A stretch of 64,000 bases of DNA from Flavobacteriales bacterium (GTDB taxonomy: Bacteria; Bacteroidota; Bacteroidia; Flavobacteriales_G; Salibacteraceae): assembly GCA_013204105.1 (NCBI GenBank), contig JABMOM010000032.1, positions 186,001-250,000 of the forward strand. The letters are read 5' to 3'. Below the pieces are notes generated by a model, which saw only the letters and a list, made by a program, of their open reading frames with translations, was not told where the DNA came from and made no database searches. Position numbers and translations under genes: made by a program. Positions within the stretch are counted from its first letter, which is position 1; every line of letters starts with the position of its first letter. Shown in pieces: positions 43,331 to 51,559 of the stretch.

Positions 43331-44575
43331 ATGGCTAAGCATTCCGAAGAACAGATCAAATGTAGTTTCTGCGGTCGCGATAAGCGCGAGACCGCAGTTA
43401 TGATTGCTGGTATTACTGGACATATCTGTGATCGATGCATACAACAAGCCTCAAGGATCGTAGATGAGGAAATGACTTCACGTCTGCGAGATTCAGTCTT
43501 GGGTAGTGTAAACCTCCTCAAGCCAGCGGATATTAAATCTCACCTCGATGAATACGTAATCGGGCAAGATGAGGCGAAGAAGAATTTAGCTGTAGCGGTA
43601 TACAATCACTACAAGCGTATCTCACAGCGAGAAGATGACGGAGATGACGTCTTCATTGAAAAATCAAACATGATTTTGGTTGGGCAGACGGGTACTGGAA
43701 AGACCCTTCTCGCGAAAACCATCGCCAAAGTGCTCAACGTTCCATTTTGCATTGCTGACGCTACCGTGCTGACGGAAGCAGGCTATGTGGGCGAGGACGT
43801 CGAAAGTATTCTTTCGAGACTGCTTCAGGCTTCAGAATACAATGTTGAAGCGGCAGAGCGAGGCATCGTCTTCATTGATGAAGTGGATAAGATCAGTCGT
43901 AAGAGCGACAATCCGTCCATTACGCGTGATGTTAGCGGTGAAGGAGTGCAACAGGGATTGCTCAAGTTGCTAGAAGGTTCGGTTGTGGGTGTTCCACCTC
44001 AGGGCGGACGTAAGCACCCAGAGCAAAAACTCGTTCAGGTCGATACGCAAAACATCTTGTTCATCTGTGGAGGTGCTTTTGACGGCATAGAGCGCATTAT
44101 TTCCCGAAGGTTGAACACCTCAGCTATTGGATATCGAAACCGATCTAAGGAGGAAGTGGAAGAGGAGAATCTTCTGCAATATATCTCTCCATCGGACCTA
44201 AGAGAATACGGTTTGATTCCTGAGTTGATTGGAAGACTGCCTCTCGTTAGCTTTTTGAACCCACTCGATCACTCTGCGCTGCGCAGGATTCTGACGGAGC
44301 CTAAAAATGCGCTAATGAAGCAATACATGCGCTTGTTCGAAATGGAAGACATCAAGCTGTCCTTTGAAAAGGATGTATTGGATTACGTGGTTGAAAAAGC
44401 GACGGACTACAAATTGGGTGCAAGAGGATTGCGTTCGATCTGCGAAGCCATCATGATGGATGCTATGTACGAATTGCCTTCTATGGAGGAGAAGCCAGAA
44501 ACTTTTAAAGTAGACCTAGAGTACGCGAAGCGGATGTTTGAAACGAGCGCCTTTAGAAAGCTCAGGGCTGCATGA
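43331..44575 (+). CDS. clpX: ATP-dependent Clp protease ATP-binding subunit ClpX
   Basis: 414-aa AAA+ unfoldase. Zinc-binding Cys are C11, C14, C33 and C36. Walker A GQTGTGKT is at residues 118-125 and Walker B is [11 protein letters not shown]. The pore-loop region [10 protein letters not shown] and the [11 protein letters not shown] block with the ClpP-docking region are as expected. It recognises tagged proteins and feeds them to ClpP. Its 3' end overlaps the convergent lipoprotein gene by 14 nt, and no terminator is visible at the junction. Confidence 0.96.
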   Translation: MAKHSEEQIKCSFCGRDKRETAVMIAGITGHICDRCIQQASRIVDEEMTSRLRDSVLGSVNLLKPADIKSHLDEYVIGQDEAKKNLAVAVYNHYKRISQREDDGDDVFIEKSNMILVGQTGTGKTLLAKTIAKVLNVPFCIADATVLTEAGYVGEDVESILSRLLQASEYNVEAAERGIVFIDEVDKISRKSDNPSITRDVSGEGVQQGLLKLLEGSVVGVPPQGGRKHPEQKLVQVDTQNILFICGGAFDGIERIISRRLNTSAIGYRNRSKEEVEEENLLQYISPSDLREYGLIPELIGRLPLVSFLNPLDHSALRRILTEPKNALMKQYMRLFEMEDIKLSFEKDVLDYVVEKATDYKLGARGLRSICEAIMMDAMYELPSMEEKPETFKVDLEYAKRMFETSAFRKLRAA

Positions 44576-45431
44576 TCGGAATTTCAACGTTGAGATAGGT
44601 ATTGTTCCTTCTCGAAATGAGCAGATTGTCACAATCTGTTATCTCCCCATAATTTAACGTTCTCGGACTGAGGTTTTGTACCTCCATCAAGGAGCGTCCT
44701 GACGTGAAGTGAGGGCACGTGAAATCTGAAGTGTAAGCTTTGGTAATCTCATTGGTAAACGTGCTTCCCCTTGAATTGCGTCCGTATACCTCGCCTTCTG
44801 TTATCTCAAATACATCATCCTCAAAATCGACGTCTGTACTGGAGCCGCTTACCCATACGTAGGTGAAGCTTCCTGCGAGCTCAATGTTGATGTTATTGCC
44901 GGTAATCAAACCATCCTGGACGATAAATGTGTAGAACCTACGCCCATCTTCATTGATGCCCATGTTCACAATGGTAATGATGCCGTCTACGTCGTAAATG
45001 TGCTTTCGATACCCTTCGAAGGTGATGGTCATCAGCGTTCCCTTGTTCAAGTACTTGCCCGTGAAATTTGTGCGAATGATCCCGTAGCGCTTCGCGCTGT
45101 CATTGCAATACTTTCCGTCATCAGAATAGTTCAATTGCAAGTACAACGGGAATACGGCGAGCGTATCGCTTAAAAAGGAATATCGGCGATTCAAGCAGAT
45201 ATCAAGTTTTTGTTGCTTGATCGTGGTGTCGTTCAATAGGGTGTCACCCATCGCATATTTATGCACCTGCCTAAATGCATCGTCAAAAATATGATGAGCG
45301 AGTGCGTAGTCTCTTGCAGACAGGGTCTCCACATCCTCATCGCGATCAGATTTATTGCATCCCGCAACGAATACAAGGCCTCCGCACAACAGTGCAAGAG
45401 CTAGGGTCAGTATGGTTTGCCTCAAACGCAT
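44562..45431 (-). CDS. Lipoprotein of unknown function
   Basis: 289 aa with a clear lipoprotein signal (MRLRQTILTLALALLCGGLVFVAGC, Cys25). The mature part is strand-rich and rich in Asp, Asn and Tyr, with repeated short segments like ITFEGYRKHIYDVDGIITI and INIELAGSFTYVWVSG. This suggests a beta-sandwich exposed to the periplasm or cell surface. I do not recognise a family. The gene converges on clpX with 14 nt overlap. A -7 element lies 17 nt upstream at 45449-45456. Confidence 0.72.
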   Translation of the reverse strand: MRLRQTILTLALALLCGGLVFVAGCNKSDRDEDVETLSARDYALAHHIFDDAFRQVHKYAMGDTLLNDTTIKQQKLDICLNRRYSFLSDTLAVFPLYLQLNYSDDGKYCNDSAKRYGIIRTNFTGKYLNKGTLMTITFEGYRKHIYDVDGIITIVNMGINEDGRRFYTFIVQDGLITGNNINIELAGSFTYVWVSGSSTDVDFEDDVFEITEGEVYGRNSRGSTFTNEITKAYTSDFTCPHFTSGRSLMEVQNLSPRTLNYGEITDCDNLLISRRNNTYLNVEIPIMQP

Positions 45432-45448
45432 TGTTTACAAGGGTTACG

Positions 45449-45456
45449 CAAATGTA
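45449..45456 (-). promoter_or_regulatory. -7 element of the lipoprotein gene
   Basis: The minus strand reads TACATTTG, full match to TAnnTTTG, 17 nt upstream of the lipoprotein ATG and within 9 nt of the folA stop. Confidence 0.45.
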
Positions 45457-45464
45457 ACGATTCA

Positions 45465-45974
45465 CTAATTTGAATCATTTTTAAAGTAGACGCAGATTTC
45501 AAAGGAGAAGTTGTGAACATCATCTTTAGGATGGGAAGATAATACCGTCTGTTTCCAGTCGGCACGTTCAAAATCAGGAAAATAAGTTTCTCCAACAGGA
45601 GCGGCGTGAACATGGGTAATGTACAAGCGATCTGCAAGGTGAAGGGTTTGACGGTAGATTTCACCACCTCCGATGATGAAGAGTTCTTCTTCGCCTGCTG
45701 CGCGTGCCGCCTCAATTCCTTCTTCTATGCTTTTGGCAACGATGACCCGATCATCCTTGAACTCGGCATTTCTTGATACGACTATGTTGGGTCGCTTAGG
45801 AAGAGGGCGGTATTTGTCAGGAATTGAGTCGTAGTTTTTTCTGCCCATTAAGACATGGTGACCACGGGTAGTCTTTGAAAAGAACTTCATGTCGTCAGGC
45901 AGGTTCCAAGGCAGGTCACCGTTTGCGCCGATGACTTGGTTTTCGCCGACTGCAGCGATGAGCGAAATAATCAT
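45465..45974 (-). CDS. folA: Dihydrofolate reductase
   Basis: 169-aa enzyme that reduces dihydrofolate with NADPH. The start is taken at 45974 because the family N-terminus begins [32 protein letters not shown]. The 41 residues before it in the longer frame lie inside thyA and look non-coding. The NADPH-binding [21 protein letters not shown], the later [11 protein letters not shown] block and GETYFPDF are all present. Its ATG overlaps the thyA stop (ATGA), so the two are coupled: ThyA oxidises folate and FolA reduces it again. Confidence 0.94.
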   Translation of the reverse strand: MIISLIAAVGENQVIGANGDLPWNLPDDMKFFSKTTRGHHVLMGRKNYDSIPDKYRPLPKRPNIVVSRNAEFKDDRVIVAKSIEEGIEAARAAGEEELFIIGGGEIYRQTLHLADRLYITHVHAAPVGETYFPDFERADWKQTVLSSHPKDDVHNFSFEICVYFKNDSN

Positions 45975-46876
45975 ACGGCAACGGCAGCTTTGATGTGTGG
46001 ATGTGGATCGTAGTGCTCTAATGTAAAGTCTTCGAATTGAAAAGAGAAGAGGTCCTTCACTTCTGGATTGATGCGCAATGAAGGAAGAGGTCTGCACTGG
46101 CGGCTCAATTGCTCTCTAGCCTGATCAAAATGATTGGAATACAGATGCGCATCGCCGAAAGTATGAACGAAGTCACCGGGCTCTAAACCACAGACCTGAG
46201 CTACCATCAGGGTAAGTAGAGCGTAGGAGGCAATGTTGAAAGGCACTCCTAAGAATACATCCGCACTTCGCTGGTAAAGCTGGCAAGATAACTTCCCGTC
46301 CAACACATAGAATTGATACATCGTGTGGCAAGGAGGCAGTCCTGCTTTGGCCATCTCCTCTATCTCAGAAGCGTTCCACGCTGATATGATCAATCGCCTG
46401 GAATTAGGGTTGCGTTTAATCTCCTCGATTACCCACTTCAACTGATCAAAGCCATTGAAGTTTCGCCATTGTTTTCCGTACACAGGGCCAAGCTCTCCCC
46501 ATTGTTGGGCAAAGGCGTCGTCTTGCTTTATCTGTTCAACGAATTTCTTCATTTCAACGCGCCATTCATCTGAGTATTTGGGGAATTGATCCGCCTTGTC
46601 CGTTTGGTTCAACCAATTCTGGTAGGGCCAATCGTTCCAAATATTGATTCCATTCGCTACTAGATAACGAAGGTTCGTATCACCTTGAATGAACCAGAGC
46701 AATTCATGTATGACGGACTTGACATGCACTTTTTTAGTGGTTACCAAGGGAAATCCTTCGGATAAAGGAAAACGCATCTGATACCCGAAGACACTGCGCG
46801 TGCCTACACCGGTCCGATCACCTTTATCCGTTCCATGTTCAAGGATGTGTTCGAGAAGTTCGTGGTACTGTCGCAT
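45971..46876 (-). CDS. thyA: Thymidylate synthase
   Basis: 301-aa enzyme that methylates dUMP to dTMP using methylene-tetrahydrofolate. The catalytic Cys is C183 in [13 protein letters not shown]. The folate and phosphate-binding segments [29 protein letters not shown] and the C-terminal [14 protein letters not shown] are standard. Length is 301, with a small insert compared with the 264-aa E. coli form. It starts the thyA-folA unit. The 195-nt gap upstream contains an 8-bp inverted repeat at 46909-46933 and no clear TAnnTTTG element. Confidence 0.96.
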   Translation of the reverse strand: MRQYHELLEHILEHGTDKGDRTGVGTRSVFGYQMRFPLSEGFPLVTTKKVHVKSVIHELLWFIQGDTNLRYLVANGINIWNDWPYQNWLNQTDKADQFPKYSDEWRVEMKKFVEQIKQDDAFAQQWGELGPVYGKQWRNFNGFDQLKWVIEEIKRNPNSRRLIISAWNASEIEEMAKAGLPPCHTMYQFYVLDGKLSCQLYQRSADVFLGVPFNIASYALLTLMVAQVCGLEPGDFVHTFGDAHLYSNHFDQAREQLSRQCRPLPSLRINPEVKDLFSFQFEDFTLEHYDPHPHIKAAVAV

Positions 46877-46908
46877 GCTTGGAATTGTCTTCCAAAATTC
46901 GGTAGAGG

Positions 46909-46933
46909 AGTCAAGCTTGGCAAGGGCTTGACT
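46909..46933. repeat. 8-bp inverted repeat upstream of thyA
   Basis: AGTCAAGC and GCTTGACT flank a 9-nt spacer, 32-57 nt upstream of the thyA start. It could form an RNA hairpin in the leader or be a dimer-binding site. No T-run follows on either side. Confidence 0.4.
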
Positions 46934-47071
46934 TAAAAGCTTTCAAAACTTTTTCAACCTGCTTTAATCATAGCTGCAGAAAAGTACGGAGTGTTGATTT
47001 GAGATGAAATGGAGCACTTGTAATCCTCCCTGGTTGTACGCGCAGCTATAGCGGCCAGGCTTGCGTTTATG

Positions 47072-47674
47072 CTACTTTCTCTTGTTGATTTCGTCTCTAA
47101 TCTCCGAGGCTTTCTCGTAATCTTCCTCAGAAAGGGCTTTCTCGAGCTCAACTTCAAGTTCTTCAAGGGGCATGCTTCCATAACGACCACTTGTGGCGGA
47201 AATTTTTGGAATCTCTGCAGCGGGTATGTCCTCACTCAAACTCTCAATCTCATCGTCGTCCAGGATGATGCCAGCTGAGCCTAAGATAAATTCATAGGTA
47301 TAGATGGGGCAATTGAACCGGACGGCTAAAGCGATCGCATCACTCGTTCGTGTGTCTATTTCAATGGGCTCTTCGCTTCCTCGTTGACAAAGCAATTTGG
47401 CGAAGAAAATCCCTTCAACGAGGTTGTACACAATAACTTCATTGACCTTGATTTCGAAGGTGTCGGCAAAGGTCTTGAAAATGTCATGGGTGAGGGGGCG
47501 GCTGGGACGCATGCTCTCTAGTTCTATAGCGATCGCCTGAGCTTCAAAATTGCCGATGATGATCGGCAACCTTCTCTTACCATCGGATTCGCCAAGCACG
47601 AGCGCATAAGCACCTGTTTGTGTTTGGCTGTAGGACAGACCTAATATCTCAAGCTTAATTTTCGCCTTCTCCAT
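47072..47674 (-). CDS. DUF151 bifunctional nuclease family protein with UVR motif
   Basis: 200 aa. Residues 1-135 match the DUF151/bifunctional nuclease family (LALVLGESDGKRRLPIIIGNFEAQAIAIELE-like start and RTSDAIALAVRFNCPIYT). The C-terminus (LEELEVELEKALSEEDYEKASEIRDEINKR) is a UvrB/UvrC-type UVR motif that mediates binding to Uvr or McsA partners. A DNA- or RNA-degrading role is reported for a plant relative, so function here is uncertain. It lies 9 nt after etfA and may be cotranscribed with the etf genes. Confidence 0.85.
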   Translation of the reverse strand: MEKAKIKLEILGLSYSQTQTGAYALVLGESDGKRRLPIIIGNFEAQAIAIELESMRPSRPLTHDIFKTFADTFEIKVNEVIVYNLVEGIFFAKLLCQRGSEEPIEIDTRTSDAIALAVRFNCPIYTYEFILGSAGIILDDDEIESLSEDIPAAEIPKISATSGRYGSMPLEELEVELEKALSEEDYEKASEIRDEINKRK

Positions 47675-47683
47675 GCGGTTTGC

Positions 47684-48646
47684 TTACGATTGGCTGGCTT
47701 TCAATTCTTTTACCGCGGCAATGAGTTTCGGCACCACTTCAAAAGCATCACCCACGATTCCGTAATCTGCAGCTTTGAAAAATGGTGCTTCAGGATCCGT
47801 GTTGATGACCACGATCACCTTACTTCCATTCACGCCAGCTAAATGTTGGATGGCTCCGGAAATGCCCACGGCGATGTATAAGTTCGGTCGAATCGCGATT
47901 CCCGTTTGCCCTACGTGCTCGTGATGCGGTCTCCATCCCACATCTGCGACTGGGCGAGAGCAAGCTGTTGCCGCGCCGAGTTCGTGCGCGAGCTCTTCGA
48001 TCATGCCCCAGTTTTCTGGCGCCTTAAGTCCGCGACCGGCAGATACTACCAATTCCGCCTCTGTCAAAATAATGCCGTCGCCTCCTTTGATCTTCGTTTC
48101 CTTGATGGAGACGGATGCGTTTCCTAGGTCTGGCGCAAAAGCGGTTACGTTAGCGCTGGCTTCGATCTTTTCCTTGGATACTGAGTTTGGTAAAAGGGTA
48201 ATGATCTTCTTGGCCGTATTGATCTTTACATGGGCAAATGCCTTCCCTGAAAAAACGTTGGTTTTAACTATGAAATCGCCTTCTAAAGAGGGGTAATCAA
48301 TCGCTCCCGTCACCATACCGGCTTTCATGCGGGCAGATACGATGGGCGCAATTGTCTTGCCTGTATAATCGTGGGAAAAGATAACGAGGTCGGCCCCTGA
48401 AGATTGAACTGCCGCTTCCGTCAACGCTGCGAGCTGCATTGGATCAACGTGGTCTACAGATTCTGCGTGAAGAATGTCCGAAATCCCGTATTGAGCAAGT
48501 TCATTGAGGTTGTCAACCCGTCCATAGGTGACCAACGTTGCTTTTCCGCCGCTTCTCGAGGCGATGGTTGCACCATAGCTCGCCGCTTCGTAAGCCGCCT
48601 TAGCTACTTTTCCATTGTCACTGTCTGCAAATACTAAAACATTCAT
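47684..48646 (-). CDS. etfA: Electron transfer flavoprotein alpha subunit
   Basis: 320-aa FAD-binding subunit of the electron transfer flavoprotein. The C-terminal half has the signature [17 protein letters not shown], the [20 protein letters not shown] block and [19 protein letters not shown], which bind FAD. With EtfB it takes electrons from acyl-CoA and other dehydrogenases to the respiratory chain through ETF-quinone oxidoreductase. It starts 2 nt after etfB. No acyl-CoA dehydrogenase gene is adjacent. Confidence 0.95.
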   Translation of the reverse strand: MNVLVFADSDNGKVAKAAYEAASYGATIASRSGGKATLVTYGRVDNLNELAQYGISDILHAESVDHVDPMQLAALTEAAVQSSGADLVIFSHDYTGKTIAPIVSARMKAGMVTGAIDYPSLEGDFIVKTNVFSGKAFAHVKINTAKKIITLLPNSVSKEKIEASANVTAFAPDLGNASVSIKETKIKGGDGIILTEAELVVSAGRGLKAPENWGMIEELAHELGAATACSRPVADVGWRPHHEHVGQTGIAIRPNLYIAVGISGAIQHLAGVNGSKVIVVINTDPEAPFFKAADYGIVGDAFEVVPKLIAAVKELKASQS

Positions 48647-48648
48647 CC

Positions 48649-49389
48649 TTATATGACTTTAGCTTCGTTGTGAAGAAGGTTTACCAATTCATTTACGTTG
48701 TCAGGGTCGATGAGTTTAACGCCGCCTTTTTCAGGAGGAAGTTCGTAATGCACCGTTTCTGTCAATCGTTGAGGCGCACAGGAAGCAATCACCTGAAGTG
48801 GTTTTGATCGAGCAGCCATGATGCCTCGCATGTTTGGAATACGCTGCTCGGCCATGCCCTTAGCGGCTGATATAACAGCGGGTAAGGAAACGCCGAGTAC
48901 CTCTGTTCCTCCTTGCTTATCTCTTTCAACCGTTGCCTCTGACCCTGCTACATCCATTTTCGTTGCATTGGAAACGTACGGAAGGTGCATCAATGCTGCG
49001 ATCATACCACCTACTTGAGCACCATTGTAATCAATGGTTTCCTTACCTGCCATCACCAAATCGAAGCCTTTGTCCGCGGCATACGCGGCAATTTCGGAAG
49101 CCACTTGAAAAGCATCCAGCGGTTGAGCGTCCACGCGCACTGCCTCATCTGCTCCAATCGCGAGTGCCTTGCGCATGATGGTCTCATAATCGGCTCCGCC
49201 GACACTGATAATCGTAAGTTTTCCCCCTTGCGCCTCTTTGAGTTCCAATGCCCGAACCAACGCATACCATTCGTCGTAAGGATTCACAATGAACTGCACA
49301 CCGTCTTCATTGAAAGAGGTGTTGTTGTCCTTGAAAGTGATCTTACTGGTGGTGTCTGGGGCCTTACTGATACAAACCAGAATATTCAT
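48649..49389 (-). CDS. etfB: Electron transfer flavoprotein beta subunit
   Basis: 246-aa AMP-binding subunit. N-terminal MNILVCISKAPDTTSKITF, the YDEWYALVRALELKE block, DLVMAGKETIDYNGAQVGGMIA and LPAVISAAKGMAEQRIPNMRGIM match EtfB. It forms the heterodimer with EtfA, encoded 2 nt downstream. The order etfB-etfA-DUF151 suggests one transcript from the promoter element at 49422-49429. The AMP-site and recognition-loop region is normal. Confidence 0.95.
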   Translation of the reverse strand: MNILVCISKAPDTTSKITFKDNNTSFNEDGVQFIVNPYDEWYALVRALELKEAQGGKLTIISVGGADYETIMRKALAIGADEAVRVDAQPLDAFQVASEIAAYAADKGFDLVMAGKETIDYNGAQVGGMIAALMHLPYVSNATKMDVAGSEATVERDKQGGTEVLGVSLPAVISAAKGMAEQRIPNMRGIMAARSKPLQVIASCAPQRLTETVHYELPPEKGGVKLIDPDNVNELVNLLHNEAKVI

Positions 49390-49421
49390 GATCGTCTGTT
49401 TTTCCTATTAAAATAGAGCTG

Positions 49422-49429
49422 CAAAAGTA
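49422..49429 (-). promoter_or_regulatory. -7 promoter element of etfB
   Basis: The minus strand reads TACTTTTG, full match to TAnnTTTG, 32 nt upstream of the etfB ATG. Confidence 0.55.
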
Positions 49430-49458
49430 GCTTTTAGAAAGTAAAAACTTAGGCGCCT

Positions 49459-50199
49459 TTATTGTTCAATTGCGTTTTGCTGTTGGTAACCGGATAGTGT
49501 CTTCTTGGAAATCAGGAAACTGATGCCCAATCCAAGGTGGAAGGGGGTGATTGGGTGTCGGAAGGCCCTATAAATGGGGATCTGTAATGAACTTTCTATA
49601 AAGAACTTCGTAACGGCAGAGCCCGCTTGCATTGAGACAACGGGTTCGGCGAAAATGTCAAAACCATCCACAGTTTGGCCGTCGTAATCAGACGGTGCAA
49701 GCCAATACAGCATGGAATTCCTAAGGCCCATTCCAACGTCGAAATTTTCTGTTTTCCAATAGATTCCTGGTTGCAACGAGAACCGAGAAAACTGTGCATT
49801 GTACTCAACTAAACCGTTTTGATTTGGGTTAAATGGATCGTCAATGAAATCATTATCGATCACGTTGGCATTTCCAAACCCGGCTTGGACAAGTAGGCTG
49901 CCGCCGAAATTTTCTACCTCATTGTAGCGGAAAAAACCAACCCCGACTTCGCCAAATTGAGCTGAGGTATTGTTGTTTGACCAAGCGTTCCCCCCAGCGG
50001 TGAGCAGGATGTGATTTGTGAGCGAATAGCTCGCATTCACAAACCCTGATCCCGTTTCTACACCAACATCCACCTCCAATTCACTCTTTCCGGTCAGCAT
50101 CGGCTGGTTTGGAATGCTGGCCCGATAGAGCGGTCTGCACGCTGAAATTGCCGCGATCATCGCACAGCCAAGGGAAATTGAGATTGTCTTACTTATCAT
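49459..50199 (-). CDS. Outer-membrane beta-barrel lipoprotein, unknown
   Basis: 246 aa. The N-terminus MISKTISISLGCAMIAAISAC is a lipoprotein signal with lipobox Cys21. The mature part reads as about eight amphipathic strands, many Asn, Tyr and Gly turns, and phrases like LEVDVGVETGSGFVNASYSL and PFHLGLGISFLISKK, typical of small outer-membrane barrels. I recognise no family. It is a single gene on the minus strand between etfB and the divergent pdhB. Its exact role cannot be predicted. Confidence 0.7.
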   Translation of the reverse strand: MISKTISISLGCAMIAAISACRPLYRASIPNQPMLTGKSELEVDVGVETGSGFVNASYSLTNHILLTAGGNAWSNNNTSAQFGEVGVGFFRYNEVENFGGSLLVQAGFGNANVIDNDFIDDPFNPNQNGLVEYNAQFSRFSLQPGIYWKTENFDVGMGLRNSMLYWLAPSDYDGQTVDGFDIFAEPVVSMQAGSAVTKFFIESSLQIPIYRAFRHPITPFHLGLGISFLISKKTLSGYQQQNAIEQ

Positions 50200-50278
50200 A
50201 GGATGCTCAAAGGTCGGAAATCATCACATTGCTCATAGACAGTAAGAAGAGAAACTTCGCTAAGTGAATCCCACGACT

Positions 50279-50286
50279 TATTTTTG
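50279..50286 (+). promoter_or_regulatory. -7 promoter element of pdhB
   Basis: TATTTTTG, full match to TAnnTTTG, 20 nt before the pdhB ATG. Confidence 0.5.
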
Positions 50287-50306
50287 CCGCCCTATACAAA
50301 AGGATT

Positions 50307-51287
50307 ATGCGTACGATACAATTCAGAGATGCCCTTCGTGAGGCAATGTCAGAGGAAATGAGAAGAGACGAGCGTGTCTTCTTAATGGGAGAGGAAGTAG
50401 CTGAATACAACGGTGCCTATAAGGTGAGTCAGGGTATGTTGGACGAATTCGGCGAAAAGCGAATCATCGACACTCCGATTGCAGAACTCGGATTCACGGG
50501 TATCGGCGTTGGGGCAGCAATGAATGGATTGAGACCGATTATTGAATTCATGACTTGGAACTTTGCCATCCTCGCCGCCGATCAAATCATCAACTCAGCT
50601 GCCAAGATGCTTCAAATGTCCGGTGGACAGTACAACGTACCGATCGTGTTTCGAGGTGGGAATGGACAGGCAGGACAGCTTGCTGCAACCCACTCCCAAA
50701 GTTTCGAGGCGTTTTATGGGCACGTACCTGGCCTCAAAGTGATCACTCCCTCAACACCTTATGATGCAAAGGGCTTATTGAAGTCAGCAATTCGCGATAA
50801 CGATCCTGTCGTCTTTCTCGAGTCAGAAAAAATGTACGGAGATAAGGGTGAAGTTCCAGAAGGGGAATACCTCATCCCGATTGGTAAGGCTGACATCAAG
50901 CGCAAAGGAGAAGACGTAACGATCGTTTCGTTTGGTAAGATCATGAAGGTAGTCTTAGAAGCAGCTGACGAATTGGCGAAGGATGGGATCACCTGTGAGG
51001 TCATTGACCTGCGCACTATCCGCCCGCTTGATGTGGCGACGATCATTGAATCGGTGAAAAAGACAAATAGATGTGTTGTGGTCGATGAGAGCTGGCCCTA
51101 TGCTTCTGTGTCAAGTGAGATCGCGTACCGTATTCAAAAAGATGCATTCGATTACTTGGATGCTCCAGTAACGCGCGCTACCCAATCGGATACTCCATTT
51201 CCTTTCACACCCAACCTGATCGAGATCGCCATTCCTACGGTGGGTCGCATCGTTCATTTAGTGAAGGAGTCCATGTACTTGGTTTAA
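50307..51287 (+). CDS. pdhB: Pyruvate dehydrogenase E1 component, beta subunit
   Basis: 326-aa beta subunit of the heterotetrameric E1 enzyme, which decarboxylates pyruvate with thiamine diphosphate. Clear blocks are MRTIQFRDALREAMSEEM, VFLMGEEVAEYNGAYKVSQGML, DTPIAELGFTGIGVGAAM, GGQYNVPIVFRGGNG and the C-terminal EVIDLRTIRPLD. The start codon is preceded by a promoter element. The alpha subunit, E2 and E3 genes are not in this window, so it is a stand-alone gene, as is common in this phylum. A related branched-chain 2-oxoacid dehydrogenase beta subunit is a weaker alternative. A strong terminator follows at 51330-51368. Confidence 0.93.
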   Translation: MRTIQFRDALREAMSEEMRRDERVFLMGEEVAEYNGAYKVSQGMLDEFGEKRIIDTPIAELGFTGIGVGAAMNGLRPIIEFMTWNFAILAADQIINSAAKMLQMSGGQYNVPIVFRGGNGQAGQLAATHSQSFEAFYGHVPGLKVITPSTPYDAKGLLKSAIRDNDPVVFLESEKMYGDKGEVPEGEYLIPIGKADIKRKGEDVTIVSFGKIMKVVLEAADELAKDGITCEVIDLRTIRPLDVATIIESVKKTNRCVVVDESWPYASVSSEIAYRIQKDAFDYLDAPVTRATQSDTPFPFTPNLIEIAIPTVGRIVHLVKESMYLV

Positions 51288-51329
51288 CAAGCACCAAGCA
51301 GAGACATAGATCTTACTTCGTAGAAATTG

Positions 51330-51368
51330 AAAAAGCCCCTTGCTCGGATATCTTGCAAGGGGCTTTTT
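51330..51368. terminator. Strong bidirectional terminator after pdhB
   Basis: AAAAAGCCCCTTGC and GCAAGGGGCTTTTT form a 14-bp stem around an 11-nt loop, with T-runs on both strands. It can end pdhB and also the minus-strand LVIVD gene transcript. Confidence 0.92.
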
Positions 51369-51370
51369 AC

Positions 51371-51395
51371 AACTAAACCTACTAACCTATGTATG
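51371..51395. repeat. 25-bp direct repeat, copy 1
   Basis: Begins AACTAAACCTACTAACC and ends TATGTATG, identical over 25 bp to 51485-51509. It lies right beside the terminator hairpin at 51330-51368. On the minus strand the order is repeat, hairpin, T-run. Confidence 0.9.
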
Positions 51396-51469
51396 TAGGT
51401 AATTGCAATAGCTGTGCCAAACAGTTCACTTTTCGTAGAAAAAAAAGAAGGCCCTCTCGTGGGAATTGA
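51389..51469 (+). other. Small ORF of 26 codons, coding status unclear
   Basis: Starts at the ATG inside repeat copy 1 and encodes MYVGNCNSCAKQF, then TFRRKKRRPSRGN, then a stop. It contains a CxxC pair and a strongly basic stretch. It overlaps the second hairpin and there is no supporting homologue evidence, so it may be chance. Confidence 0.2.
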
Positions 51470-51483
51470 GAGAGCCTATCTTT
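51436..51483. terminator. Second, imperfect hairpin with T-run on the minus strand
   Basis: GGCCCTCTC pairs with GAGAGAGCC (one mismatch). On the minus strand it is followed by a long T-run, so it fits a terminator for a leftward transcript. It sits between the two copies of the 25-bp repeat. Confidence 0.6.
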
Positions 51484-51484
51484 A

Positions 51485-51509
51485 AACTAAACCTACTAAC
51501 CTATGTATG
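51485..51509. repeat. 25-bp direct repeat, copy 2
   Basis: Identical to 51371-51395, 114 bp apart. Directly followed on the plus strand by an inverted repeat, AATAAGAC (51510-51517) / GTCTTATT (51527-51534). Confidence 0.9.
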
Positions 51510-51534
51510 AATAAGACGCTTATGATGTCTTATT
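51510..51534. repeat. 8-bp inverted repeat next to repeat copy 2
   Basis: AATAAGAC and GTCTTATT with a 9-nt spacer, 25 nt from the stop of the LVIVD gene. It could form a third hairpin in that gene's 3' untranslated RNA. Confidence 0.6.
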
Positions 51535-51559
51535 GTTACACGGGTAATGTCAATAAAAG

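Noticed and set aside
45975-46097. Longer N-terminus of dihydrofolate reductase
   Set aside because: The extra 41 residues lie within thyA, are not part of the family, and the ATG at 45974 gives the standard [10 protein letters not shown] start.
46954-47235. 93-codon minus-strand frame downstream of the DUF151 gene
   Set aside because: It overlaps the 3' part of the DUF151 gene in another frame, has no motif, and reads as a basic chance translation.
51371-51509. CRISPR array or IS end
   Set aside because: Only two repeat copies with a 89-bp spacer, no cas genes or transposase nearby, and each copy adjoins a terminator-like hairpin.
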